Source: Proteiniclasticum sp032054185
GTDB taxonomy: Bacteria; Bacillota; Clostridia; Clostridiales; Clostridiaceae
DNA: 64,000 nucleotides
Reading direction: 5' to 3'
NCBI RefSeq assembly: GCF_032054185.1
Contig: NZ_DAMBTF010000009.1
Coordinates: 1-64,000, forward strand
In this document: piece after piece, positions 17,671 to 26,253 of the stretch
Layout of the letters: every line of letters begins with the position of its first letter
Numbering within the stretch: the first letter of the stretch is position 1
Translations under genes and position numbers: made by a program
The notes under the pieces: model-generated
Databases searched by the model: none
Seen by the model: the letters and a program-made list of their open reading frames with translations, nothing else
Told to the model about the DNA's origin: nothing

Positions 17671-18368
17671 CTTTCTTCTCCTCCCAGAAATTCATTTCTG
17701 ATCTTCTTGTAGACCTCATATGGGTACTCAGCCTCTGTGATGGGTCTTCCGACAACGATATAGTCCGAACCCAGCTCTCTTGCCATGGAGGGTGTCACCA
17801 CTCTTCTCTGGTCACCTAGAGCACTCTCCAGAGGTCTTATCCCAGGGGTTATGGTCAGAAAATCCTTCCCCAGTTTTTCCTTAAGACGTGGCACCTCAAG
17901 TGCCGAACAGACCACCCCTTGAAGCCCTGAATCTTTTGTCATCTTCGCTAGAGACAGAACCTCATCTTCTAATGGAAACTCCACATGAAGCTCATTCTTC
18001 AGTGCATCCTCATCCATACTGGTGAGAATCGTCACGGCAATCATGAGCGGTTTAACCTCTTTATGGTTAAGCGCCTCCATAGCACATCTCATCATTTCCC
18101 CTCCACCCATGGCGTGGAGATTCATCATGTCCACATCAAGAGAGGATGCGCTTCTCACAGCGCCCATTACGGTATTCGGGATATCATGGAACTTGAGATC
18201 CAGAAACACCTTATGGCCAAGAGTCTTGATCTCAGGCACAATGGAAGGGCCCTCAGCATAGTAGAGCTCCATGCCTACCTTAACATAGACAGGCTCTGTA
18301 AACTCTCTCAGAAACTCCATCACTTCTTCTCTATCTTTAAAATCCAGGGCAATGATCACATCTTTCAT
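17667..18368 (-). CDS. pyrF: Orotidine 5'-phosphate decarboxylase
   Basis: About 233 residues, decarboxylates OMP to UMP. The signature DLKFHDIPNTV (Asp-x-Lys-x-x-Asp catalytic array) is present near residue 60, and PGIRPL/VGRPIT form the phosphate-binding end of the barrel. The frame opens to 18422, inside pyrD, but GAAGGAG directly precedes ATG at 18368, 17 bases after the pyrD stop. Forms the pyrD-pyrF-pyrE unit. Confidence 0.96.
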   Translation of the reverse strand: MKDVIIALDFKDREEVMEFLREFTEPVYVKVGMELYYAEGPSIVPEIKTLGHKVFLDLKFHDIPNTVMGAVRSASSLDVDMMNLHAMGGGEMMRCAMEALNHKEVKPLMIAVTILTSMDEDALKNELHVEFPLEDEVLSLAKMTKDSGLQGVVCSALEVPRLKEKLGKDFLTITPGIRPLESALGDQRRVVTPSMARELGSDYIVVGRPITEAEYPYEVYKKIRNEFLGGEER

Positions 18369-18385
18369 ATTTTTCTCTCCTTCTT

Positions 18386-19303
18386 CTATCGATGACAGTA
18401 GCCGACAGCATCCTTGACGCATGTAAATCCGTACTTTTTAAGCACATGTGGAAGCTCTTCGATGATTTTGGGGCAGGCATAGGGGTTCACAAAGTTTTCC
18501 GTTCCCACCGCAACAGCACTTGCTCCGGCATAGATAAACTCCAGAGCATCCTCCGCAGATGAGATTCCGCCCATTCCGATGATGGGGATATTCACCGCTT
18601 TATAGACCTCATGGACCATTCGGAGGGCCACAGGTTTTATGGCCGGACCTGAAAGCCCTCCGGTGCCATTGGCAAGAACCGGTCTTCCCGTATGTAGGTC
18701 AAGCCGCATTCCAACTAGTGTGTTGATCATGGTGATGCCGTCCGCGCCTCCTTCCTCCACGGCCTTGGCCATGGCTGTGATGTCCGTGACGTTGGGGCTC
18801 AGCTTCATGTATACCGGTTTTTCCGACACTTCCCTGATTTTCTTAGTCAGTCTGAATGCCACCTCAGGATCCTGACCGAACAGTATTCCACCTTCCTTCA
18901 CATTGGGACAGGAGATGTTGATTTCAAGGGCCGAGACATTTCTGTGTTTTGAGATCTCCTCTGCAACGTACGCATATTCCTCTTCCGTGTATCCCGCAAT
19001 ATTTGCGATGATTTTCGTCTCGTATTTCTCAAGATACGATATCTCCTTACTGACTCCCATGAGCCCCGGGTTCTGAAGCCCTATGGCGTTCAGCATACCT
19101 GATGAGGTTTCCGCAAGCCTTGGCATGGCATTTCCTCGTCTTGGCTCCTTCGTCACCGCCTTCACCATGATGGCCCCTAAAAGAGAAAGGTCATAATACT
19201 CTTCATACTCTCTTCCAAAACCGAAGCACCCTGAAGCCGGCATCACGAGATTTTTAAGATCAAGTCCAGGAAGCTTCATCTCAAGCATTCTACTTTTCAT
19301 CAT
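18386..19303 (-). CDS. pyrD: Dihydroorotate dehydrogenase, class 1B catalytic subunit
   Basis: 305-residue FMN-containing subunit that oxidises dihydroorotate to orotate. Class 1 catalytic Cys lies in INISCPNV (about residue 130), and the FMN phosphate end is GMGGISS...VGTENF. Class 1B enzymes need the PyrK electron-transfer subunit, which here is encoded 7 kb away in the other pyr half-operon. Its ATG (GAGGTG site) sits inside the end of the pyrB-like remnant, so translation may be coupled to that remnant. Confidence 0.96.
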   Translation of the reverse strand: MMKSRMLEMKLPGLDLKNLVMPASGCFGFGREYEEYYDLSLLGAIMVKAVTKEPRRGNAMPRLAETSSGMLNAIGLQNPGLMGVSKEISYLEKYETKIIANIAGYTEEEYAYVAEEISKHRNVSALEINISCPNVKEGGILFGQDPEVAFRLTKKIREVSEKPVYMKLSPNVTDITAMAKAVEEGGADGITMINTLVGMRLDLHTGRPVLANGTGGLSGPAIKPVALRMVHEVYKAVNIPIIGMGGISSAEDALEFIYAGASAVAVGTENFVNPYACPKIIEELPHVLKKYGFTCVKDAVGYCHR

Positions 19304-19523
19304 TCACCTCTTTGCCTTTTGGTCTCAGTGCCTCAGCTCCAAGTTTCTTTTCGATCATTTTATCCTGCGGATCAGATCTTCTTTCGAGCTCAAAAAAGAG
19401 ATTCCCCACGACCCTTTTCGAGCAGTGTGAAATCTCATTCATTCTAGACGCCAAAGTAAAGCATAATGCAGAAAAAAGATGATCTGCATGATTCGCATTC
19501 AGTCTTTCCAAGTATTTTTCCAT
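19290..19523 (-). pseudogene. Decayed 5' fragment of pyrB, still an open frame
   Basis: 77-codon frame starting at the same position relative to its leader as pyrB at 33448. It keeps the aspartate carbamoyltransferase pattern EISH...RVVGNLFFE (residues about 30-45), but the carbamoyl-phosphate motif STRT is replaced by LERR, and homology ends after about 63 residues. It cannot be catalytic. It ends 13 bases inside pyrD, so it may survive as a leader peptide coupling translation to pyrD. The 5' part is still recognisably similar to pyrB at DNA level, showing a duplication of the pyrB 5' end. Confidence 0.85.
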
Positions 19524-19663
19524 AATAAAAACCTCCTTTACCCGTCGTAAAAAGAGGTCAGTTCACCATAACAGATCCAGATAGATTTTTCCTCTACCTC
19601 TGATCGGAAAGTATTCATCTTCTCTTTTCAGCCTCACGGGACTGATTTAAAGTATCTATTAGA
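19519..19663 (-). promoter_or_regulatory. PyrR-type leader of pyrDFE (second copy)
   Basis: Near-identical to the leader of pyrB at 33449-33587. It carries the PyrR binding-loop core AGTCCCGTGAGGCT (complement of 19630-19643) and, before the ATG at 19523, an ACCTCTTTTTAC...GTAAAGGAGGT hairpin that buries the Shine-Dalgarno. Sequence drift in the hairpin loop (ACGACGGG against ACCGCGGG) slightly weakens the stem. Confidence 0.85.
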
Positions 19664-19692
19664 ATTCTAAAGGGGAATTCTCATAATGTCAA
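19664..19692 (-). promoter_or_regulatory. Promoter of pyrDFE
   Basis: TTGACA (complement of 19687-19692), 17-base spacer, TAGAAT (complement of 19664-19669). Same hexamers and spacing as the pyrB promoter at 33588-33616. Confidence 0.88.
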
Positions 19693-19771
19693 CCCGCACT
19701 TTCCTTTCCCTGCCAATCTGACCCTCTCAGCTGCCTTATCCAGCTGATGATTTCTCAGGCAGTTCAGGCTG

Positions 19772-19807
19772 AAAAAGAGATGAGGGCTTTCCCCCTGGAA
19801 AACCCTC
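19772..19807 (-). terminator. Terminator of opp operon
   Basis: GAGGGTTTTCC pairs with GGAAAGCCCTC (plus coordinates 19782-19792 and 19797-19807), one G-U pair, then ATCTCTTTTTC on the minus strand. It separates opp transcription from pyrDFE. Confidence 0.85.
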
Positions 19808-19818
19808 ACCCTGTACTC

Positions 19819-20784
19819 TTATACCACTGTCTGCATATCATCTGTCTTCTGCATTTTTATTCCTGTCCATTTCTTAAGCTCTTCATCGGTTGCAAGCACC
19901 ATATGGGTACCTCCGATATTTCTCAGCGTCCCCTTGGTATAGTCGATTCCGCTTTCTTCATAGCTGTAGTTTACCGCTTTTCTCTCCTTCTCCGTGACGG
20001 GATTGGGATGAGGAATCGCAGAAAGCAGGGACTTCGTGTAAGGGTGAACAGGATTTGAAAAGATCTCATCCGTTGTTCCCGTCTCCACCAGATGACCATA
20101 ATGAAGCACTCCGATTCTGTCCGAGATGTATTTCACCATGGACAGATCATGGGCGATAAAGAGGTAGGCGATATTCGTCTTCTTCTGAATCTCCTTCATG
20201 AGGTTCACCACCTGAGCCTGAATGGAAACATCCAGCGCACTTATGGCTTCATCCGCAATGACAAGATCCGGATTCATGATGAGGGCTCTTGCGATTCCGA
20301 TACGCTGACGCTGTCCTCCTGAAAACTGATGAGGATAACGATTGGCATGTTCATGGGAAAGACCGACAAGGTCTAGAATGTCATAGACTCTCTTTTTTCT
20401 CTCCTCCGATTTCATTTCTGGATGATGGATATCAAGACCAAGCGCAATGAGATCCATTACTTTTTTCCTCGGATTCAGCGAAGCCATGGGATCCTGAAAG
20501 ATCATCTGCATGTTTGTCCGAAGCGCTTTCGAAGTGTTCTTATCAAGCTTTCCGGAAATATCCATACCCTTGAAGAGGATTTCGCCGTCTGTAGGGTCAT
20601 AAAGCCTGATGACTGAGCGTCCGATGGTCGATTTTCCGCTTCCGGATTCCCCTACAAGTCCATAGGTTTCCCCCGGATAGATCTCGAAGGATACGCCATC
20701 CACAGCTTTCACATAGAACTTTCTCGAGACTCGGAAGTGCTGCTTGAGATTCTTTACTTCCAGTAGAGGTTTTCTATTTTCCAC
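19819..20784 (-). CDS. oppF: Oligopeptide ABC transporter ATPase OppF
   Basis: 321-residue ATPase of the peptide importer. Walker A GESGSGKST (about residues 41-49), signature FSGGQRQRIGIARAL, Walker B LVIADEAISALD, and the OppF/DppF C-terminal extension (HPYTKSLLSAIPHPNP). It pairs with OppD at the membrane to drive uptake. Overlaps oppD by 11 bases and is the last gene before the terminator. Confidence 0.94.
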   Translation of the reverse strand: MENRKPLLEVKNLKQHFRVSRKFYVKAVDGVSFEIYPGETYGLVGESGSGKSTIGRSVIRLYDPTDGEILFKGMDISGKLDKNTSKALRTNMQMIFQDPMASLNPRKKVMDLIALGLDIHHPEMKSEERKKRVYDILDLVGLSHEHANRYPHQFSGGQRQRIGIARALIMNPDLVIADEAISALDVSIQAQVVNLMKEIQKKTNIAYLFIAHDLSMVKYISDRIGVLHYGHLVETGTTDEIFSNPVHPYTKSLLSAIPHPNPVTEKERKAVNYSYEESGIDYTKGTLRNIGGTHMVLATDEELKKWTGIKMQKTDDMQTVV

Positions 20785-21862
20785 TTTCCATAACCTCCTT
20801 CTTCATGGCATTGATTCTGACTTTGAGCTGTGCGGGCATTTCCACTTTCGGTGCATGCTCATGCAGCAGCCACGTGCTGGCATAGTGGGTATCCGTGATC
20901 TTGAACATCGGCGGCTCTTCTCTATGGTCTATATTCAGCGCATAGAGATTTCTCGGTGCAAAGGGATCGCCCACCACCTGATTCAGAAGGTTAGGCGGAC
21001 TGCCCGGAATGGCATAGAGAGACTGTTCGGTCTTCTCAAGGCTCGGTATGGCGGAAAGAAGACCCCAGGTATAGGGATGGCGGGGATCAAAGAAGATCTC
21101 TTCCGTGGTTCCTTTTTCGATGAATTTTCCCGCATACATCACGGCCACATAATCGGCTACCTTTGCCACCACACCCAGATCATGGGTAATGTAGATGACC
21201 GAGATGCCCAGTTTTTTCTGGACCTCTTTGATCAGTTCAAGAATTTTGGCCTGAATGGTCACATCCAGTGCAGTCGTCGGCTCATCGCAGATAAGCACTT
21301 CCGGATCGCAGGCCAGTGCTATGGCGATCACCACCCTCTGTCGCATTCCCCCTGAAAGCTGATGAGGATAGTTCTTCATTCTTTTCTCCGGTTCCGGAAT
21401 CCCCACAAGATCAAGCAGCTCGATGGCTTTCTTTCTTGCTTCGTCTTTCATTTTACCATAATGGTAGATCATCCCTTCCATGACCTGTGACCCAATGGAC
21501 ATGGTGGGATTAAGAGACGTCATGGGATCCTGGAAAACCATGGCAATACGTTTGCCGTTGATCCTTTTTCTCATCTGTGTTCTGGAGAGTTTAAGCAGAT
21601 CCTCATGAATCTCTTCTTCTTTTCTTCTGTATGTGAAATCGATGGATCCGCTGTTTACGGTCTCATTGCCCGATAAAATCCCCATGATGGCCTTAACCGT
21701 AACAGACTTCCCGCTCCCGCTCTCCCCTACAATGGCGACAGTGTCCCCTTTATACAGGGTGAAATCCACGCCACGGATGGCTTTGATCTCACCTGCTGAG
21801 GTCTTGAACGAGATGGACAGGTTTTTTATATCCAGCACTACTTCTTTTTGCATAGCATTCAC
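20774..21862 (-). CDS. oppD: Oligopeptide ABC transporter ATPase OppD
   Basis: 362 residues. Walker A GESGSGKSV, signature LSGGMRQRVVIAIAL, Walker B VLICDEPTTALD, and the C-terminal oligopeptide-transporter domain with HPYTWGLLSAIPSLEK and four Cys-free residues at the usual iron-sulphur position, so no cluster is expected. Its ATG follows the oppC stop directly. Confidence 0.94.
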   Translation of the reverse strand: MNAMQKEVVLDIKNLSISFKTSAGEIKAIRGVDFTLYKGDTVAIVGESGSGKSVTVKAIMGILSGNETVNSGSIDFTYRRKEEEIHEDLLKLSRTQMRKRINGKRIAMVFQDPMTSLNPTMSIGSQVMEGMIYHYGKMKDEARKKAIELLDLVGIPEPEKRMKNYPHQLSGGMRQRVVIAIALACDPEVLICDEPTTALDVTIQAKILELIKEVQKKLGISVIYITHDLGVVAKVADYVAVMYAGKFIEKGTTEEIFFDPRHPYTWGLLSAIPSLEKTEQSLYAIPGSPPNLLNQVVGDPFAPRNLYALNIDHREEPPMFKITDTHYASTWLLHEHAPKVEMPAQLKVRINAMKKEVMESGK

Positions 21863-22918
21863 CTACATTTCTTTCATTTTAGGGTCAAAGGCATCACGCA
21901 GACCGTCAGCCAGAAGGTTGAAGCTCAGCATGATCACCGCAAGAACAATCACCGGAAATACGATCATATACGGATGTGTGGTGAACGACTTGAAGGCATC
22001 ACTGATGAGCGATCCAAGGGATGCATTCGGTGCAGGCACGCCAAGTCCTACAAAGGCCAGGAAGGCTTCTGTAAAGATGGCATTAGGCACGGAAAACATC
22101 GACATGATGATCAGCTGTCCGAAGATGTTGGGCAGAATCTCCTTGAAGATGATGAAAAAATCCTTCGCCCCTAAAGTCTTTGAAGCCAGGATGAAATCCT
22201 GCTCCTTCAGCTTCAGCACCTGTGCCCTTGCTACTCTACTCATTCCGATCCAGCCCGTAAGGGCAAGCGCGAGGGTGATGGTAAGCAGTCCAGGCTTCAG
22301 GACGATGATGAGAAGAGTCACGAGAACCAGTGTGGGAATCCCGTTTAAGATCTCAGACAGTCTCTGCATGATCATATCCACTCTGCCGCCGAAATAACCG
22401 GAAACAAGACCGTAGCTCATGCCGAAAAGCATATCCACAAGCACTGCAACAAGAGCGATATAAAGAGAAATTCTTGTACCTGCCCAGGTTCTTGTAAAGA
22501 TGTCACGACCCAGTACATCCGTACCGAACCAGTAGTAGGTGTCTTCAAGGCCGGTTTCCTTTTCAGGATTCACGTATCTGTTGACTTCCACAACACCTGT
22601 GGAGGTGTTCATGGTTTCTGATCCGTCAAAGAGGCCGATGCCAAGATTTTCGATGCTCTTCACTCTAGGCGCCAGATTCTGATGCTGAATGATCTGAGAA
22701 TCGAAGGTGTACTCATTCATATTCGGCCCGAATACCGCCATCATAATGATCAGGAGGATGAAGACCAGTCCGAAGATGGCTCCCTTGTTCTTCACAAATC
22801 TCATGAAGATGTCTTTCCAGTAGGATTCTTTTGCATAGGATTCATCCACAAAATCGTCCTGATTTTTTCTGATCAGTTCAAAGTCATCCGCTTTAAATTC
22901 ATAGGTCTCGTTATTCAT
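21863..22918 (-). CDS. oppC: Oligopeptide ABC transporter permease OppC
   Basis: About 351 residues, binding-protein-dependent permease. AAAGGAGGATCTCC precedes ATG 22918, so I choose that over the upstream codons. N-terminal cytoplasmic tail, first transmembrane helix (GAIFGLVFILLIIMMAVFG), a large outside loop, then five helices with the EAA-type loop around EILPNIFGQLI. Overlaps oppB by eight bases. Confidence 0.93.
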   Translation of the reverse strand: MNNETYEFKADDFELIRKNQDDFVDESYAKESYWKDIFMRFVKNKGAIFGLVFILLIIMMAVFGPNMNEYTFDSQIIQHQNLAPRVKSIENLGIGLFDGSETMNTSTGVVEVNRYVNPEKETGLEDTYYWFGTDVLGRDIFTRTWAGTRISLYIALVAVLVDMLFGMSYGLVSGYFGGRVDMIMQRLSEILNGIPTLVLVTLLIIVLKPGLLTITLALALTGWIGMSRVARAQVLKLKEQDFILASKTLGAKDFFIIFKEILPNIFGQLIIMSMFSVPNAIFTEAFLAFVGLGVPAPNASLGSLISDAFKSFTTHPYMIVFPVIVLAVIMLSFNLLADGLRDAFDPKMKEM

Positions 22919-23852
22919 GGAGATCCTCCTTTGCAAGTCTTATTCTTGGATCGATGATGCCGTAGAGAATATCCACCACAAGCATGATCCCGATAAACAT
23001 GACACTGTACACAAATGCCAGGGCAATGATGACATTGTAGTCATTGGACTGAATGGCCGTGACCATAAGAGAGCCGATTCCTGGAATGGAAAAGAGCTTC
23101 TCGATGACAAGGCTACCTGTCATAAGGCTGACCACAAGCGGTGCAAGCACGGTGATAATGGGAATCAGGGCATTTCTTAAAGCATGAACCAGTACAAGTC
23201 TCCTGTTGTCCAGACCCTTGCTTTCGGCAAGAAGCATATACTCCGAACCCAGCACTTCAAGCATTTCGGTTCTTGTGAATCTCGCCACCGTCGCAATGGT
23301 GAACATGCTGAGGGCTACAGTCGGAAGGACTGTGGACTCGAAAGGTGCCTGAATGTCATAGAGAAGAGGGAACCACTTCAGCTTGAAACCCATGGAATAG
23401 ATCAGCGCCATGGCAAACACATAGGAAGGAAGGCTCACACCCAGCACCGAAATCACAGTCGTCAAGGTATCAAAAATGGTATTGTGCTTGATTGCGGCAA
23501 TCAGCCCCAGTATGATTCCGATCACGGTTCCTGCCAGTACGGACTGAGCTCCGATTCTCAGCGACAGAGGTAGTCTTGACTGCAGAAGCTGTGTTATCGG
23601 TGTATTCTTCGAAATATTGTAGGATACACCAAAGTCCCCGGAAACCATTGCTTTCAGGTAACTGAAAAATCTCAGAAATAAGGGTTTATCCAGGCCGTAT
23701 TTCGCATTGATGATGGCTCTTTGCGCCTGTGTCAGCTTTTCATCGTTAAATGGAGAGCCCGGCATGAGCTCCAGCATAATGAACAGAATAAAAAGAATGA
23801 CAAGCAGCGTCAATGCGGAGATACCGATACGTTTTAAAATATACTTTTTCAT
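22911..23852 (-). CDS. oppB: Oligopeptide ABC transporter permease OppB
   Basis: About 313 residues. GAGGAGAAGTGTT precedes ATG 23852 (MKKYILKRIG), the typical OppB start. Six transmembrane helices, first ISALTLLVILFILFIMLEL, and the EAA loop at HALRNALIPIITVLAPLV. It follows oppA by a 110-base gap with a large hairpin that may lower transporter expression relative to the binding protein. Confidence 0.93.
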   Translation of the reverse strand: MKKYILKRIGISALTLLVILFILFIMLELMPGSPFNDEKLTQAQRAIINAKYGLDKPLFLRFFSYLKAMVSGDFGVSYNISKNTPITQLLQSRLPLSLRIGAQSVLAGTVIGIILGLIAAIKHNTIFDTLTTVISVLGVSLPSYVFAMALIYSMGFKLKWFPLLYDIQAPFESTVLPTVALSMFTIATVARFTRTEMLEVLGSEYMLLAESKGLDNRRLVLVHALRNALIPIITVLAPLVVSLMTGSLVIEKLFSIPGIGSLMVTAIQSNDYNVIIALAFVYSVMFIGIMLVVDILYGIIDPRIRLAKEDLHE

Positions 23853-23886
23853 AACACTTCTCCTCATGATATTAAGTCGGAAAACA

Positions 23887-23940
23887 GAAGAAGGACGCCG
23901 CATTTTTTATGTGTTCTTAAGCAGCGTCACACTCTTCTTC
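23887..23940 (-). promoter_or_regulatory. oppA-oppB intergenic hairpin (attenuator or stabiliser)
   Basis: GAAGAAG and GACGCCGC on one side can pair with GCAGCGTC and CTTCTTC on the other, with a small internal loop. No long T-run follows. Such hairpins commonly give more binding-protein mRNA than permease mRNA. Confidence 0.6.
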
Positions 23941-23964
23941 AGTTTATATAAGATATAGGGATAA

Positions 23965-25632
23965 CTAATTCTTCTTTGCGTTCTTGAAGACTCTGTTGAT
24001 GCCCACTGAGTGGAACTCTATGCCTTCAACCCCGCTTCTTACCATGACTGCATCACCTTTCTGATATACAGGTAAGATGACCGCTTCATCCATGACCATT
24101 TTTTCAGCATCCTTAAGTGCTTCCCATCTGGCTTCAAGATCAAGGGCAAGATCACCCTTCTTCGCATCTTCAATCAGTGCATCATATTCGGCATTCGACC
24201 ATGATCCGTAGTTGTTTGAACTGTCTGAAGTCCACATATCGAGGTAGGTCATAGGATCTGCATAGTCTGGGCCCCATCTTGTCAGAACAAGCTCGTAGTC
24301 TCCGGCCTGCATTCTTTCCACACGATTTTTCTTCGGCATGGTCTGAAGTTCTACAGTAAGACCAGGAAGAGCTGTCTGCCACTCGGTCTGAAGGAACTGC
24401 GCAACATTTATGGAAGCTTCAGTATCTTCAACGAGCATGGTGTAGGTCAGTTCTGTGACACCCAGTTCTTTAAGACCGGCATTCCAGAATTCCGCTGCCT
24501 TCGTTTTATCGGTAGCAAGGTAAGTATCAGAAGTCTCTCTGAAGTCTTTTCCATCTGGACCTGTTGCCAGAAGAGAAGGCACTGCAAAGTCCGCTGGAAT
24601 AGATCCGTCTTTCAGAATATTGTCGGCAATGGCAGTCTTATCAAAAGCCAGGGCCATAGCAGTTCTGATATTCACATTTTCAAGACCTTTAACAAGCTGA
24701 TTTGGAGAAACATACCAGAGGTATCCTGCCACAACATTCACGAATTCAGGATCGTTCATGAACTGTTCGACCTGTTCTCCGGAAAGGGTTGCCACATCAA
24801 GATCTCCGTTCTGATAGGACAGCATGGTCTGCTGTGAATCTTTGATGACCTGATACTGGATACCTTCCAGTGCTACGGCATCAGCATCCCAGTAGTCCGC
24901 ATTCTTCTCCAGAGTGATGGTTGTCGCTGCAGGCTCGTATGCGGTTACCTTGAAAGGCCCGTTTGCAAGCAGGGTTTCGGGTGAAGTTCCATAGCTGTCT
25001 CCTTTTGAAGTGAAGAATTCTTCATTCATAGGAAGGAAGGATGGGAAGGACATAAGGGATTCAAAGTATGGCACTGGAAAATCAAGTTCCACGACCAGTG
25101 TTTTTTCATCCTCTGCCTTGACACCCAGTTCATCAACAGCCATTTCACCTGCTGAGATCGCATCGGCATTCTTGACGCCGGCTACGCCCATGATGAAGGC
25201 ATATTCACTGGCCACTTCAGGATCAACAAGTCTCTTCCAGGCAAATACAAAATCCTGTGCGGTGACTGGTGTCCCGTTTGACCATTTGGCATCTTTAAGT
25301 TTGAAGGTATAAGTCAGTCCGTCTTCACTCTTCTCTACGGTATCGACCATAGCAGGGATCGCTGAACCGTCCGCATCTACGGAATAGAGTCCTTCTGTTA
25401 CAGCAGAAATGACTTCAAAGGATGTCCCATCTGTTGCAATCTGTGGATCCATGGAAGCAACTTCCACGTTAAACTGCACTTTCAGAACATTATCTCCGAC
25501 TTCGCCTGACGCTCCCGGTGTTTCCGGAGTACTGCCAGGAGTTTCTGCAGGGGTATCCGTATTGCCGCAGGCGGTGACCATCATCACGGCTGCAAGAATC
25601 ATGGACATTGCAAGAATTCTTTTTTTCTTCAT
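23965..25632 (-). CDS. oppA: Oligopeptide-binding lipoprotein OppA
   Basis: 555-residue solute-binding lipoprotein of the peptide/nickel family (SBP_bac_5). Signal peptide with lipobox VTAC (Cys about residue 22), then a Thr/Pro/Glu-rich linker (TDTPAETPGSTPETPG) typical of Gram-positive surface lipoproteins. The family signature region is around GLYSVDADG...LKDAKWSNGTPVTAQDFVFAW. It delivers peptides to OppBC. Own strong promoter at 25741-25768, RBS AAGGAGG. Confidence 0.94.
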   Translation of the reverse strand: MKKKRILAMSMILAAVMMVTACGNTDTPAETPGSTPETPGASGEVGDNVLKVQFNVEVASMDPQIATDGTSFEVISAVTEGLYSVDADGSAIPAMVDTVEKSEDGLTYTFKLKDAKWSNGTPVTAQDFVFAWKRLVDPEVASEYAFIMGVAGVKNADAISAGEMAVDELGVKAEDEKTLVVELDFPVPYFESLMSFPSFLPMNEEFFTSKGDSYGTSPETLLANGPFKVTAYEPAATTITLEKNADYWDADAVALEGIQYQVIKDSQQTMLSYQNGDLDVATLSGEQVEQFMNDPEFVNVVAGYLWYVSPNQLVKGLENVNIRTAMALAFDKTAIADNILKDGSIPADFAVPSLLATGPDGKDFRETSDTYLATDKTKAAEFWNAGLKELGVTELTYTMLVEDTEASINVAQFLQTEWQTALPGLTVELQTMPKKNRVERMQAGDYELVLTRWGPDYADPMTYLDMWTSDSSNNYGSWSNAEYDALIEDAKKGDLALDLEARWEALKDAEKMVMDEAVILPVYQKGDAVMVRSGVEGIEFHSVGINRVFKNAKKN

Positions 25633-25740
25633 GATTTTCCTCCTTGGATTTTATTGATTATTCCCGCCCTAAGAAACAGCTGTCCATATCTCTCGAACAT
25701 TTTTATGAACAAAATGTATCTATCGGGTTGTATTTTAATA

Positions 25741-25768
25741 ATTATACATTGAACTTTATGCATGTCAA
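25741..25768 (-). promoter_or_regulatory. Promoter of opp operon
   Basis: TTGACA (complement of 25763-25768), 16-base spacer, TATAAT (complement of 25741-25746), leaving about a 100-base leader before oppA. Confidence 0.85.
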
Positions 25769-26253
25769 TAAATTCTCAGCGATTTTCGGAATTATGATGA
25801 TACTTGTTTAATTGACCTTACTTTATTTTATTGTAAACGTATTTTTTCGAGATAAAATTATTAATTTATCATTCAGTAAGAGATATGATATCCGTATGAT
25901 TATTCTCTGTTTATGATTATCGTTCCATAAGATACCCTTCAAAATACGATTAATCCGTCAAATCAATCATATAAATGACGGATTTCATGCATTTTTAAAC
26001 CTTTTATGAATAATTATCCGCATACTGAAATCAGCCCGTGAAGGACCATCCTTCAACTAATGCTGCAAGCTTTTTTTTCATCAGTCTCCCCTACATCAGT
26101 ATTTTCCGCAGATCATTATCTCATGTTTTTTCTCATGTTTTTATCAGGATTATTTATTCTTCATAAGCTGCAGATAATTACCCCCCTGCCTCAGGCAGGG
26201 GGGTATCGTATTAGAATTTCATCCGGGAACGACCTCATTTAAAGAGTTATAGG
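25769..26253. other. A+T-rich junction between opp operon and pyrK
   Basis: 485 bases without a supported gene. A 9-bp stem at 25952-25984 (AATCCGTCA/TGACGGATT) and the palindrome at 26179-26205 are the visible structures. The 60-codon plus-strand frame here has no RBS and runs through the palindrome, so it is not taken as a gene. Confidence 0.55.
26179..26205. terminator. 27-base near-perfect palindrome after pyrK
   Basis: TA-C6-TGCCT-C-AGGCA-G6-TA: 13-bp arms around one base, about 50 bases beyond the pyrK stop. As RNA it makes a very stable 12-bp G/C hairpin. The following minus-strand bases (GGTAATTATC) are poor in T, so it may be a transcript 3' end or a protein site. Confidence 0.55.

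Larger units (their letters stand above)
19360..19692 (-). repeat. Duplicated pyr promoter-leader-pyrB 5' segment (copy 2)
   Basis: About 330 bases homologous to 33288-33616: promoter, leader, RBS and the first about 60 codons of pyrB. The leader is strongly conserved, the coding part much less, as expected if only the control region is under selection. Confidence 0.85.

Noticed and set aside
26060..26242. 60-codon plus-strand frame between opp and pyrK
   Set aside because: No RBS, and its end runs through the G/C palindrome.
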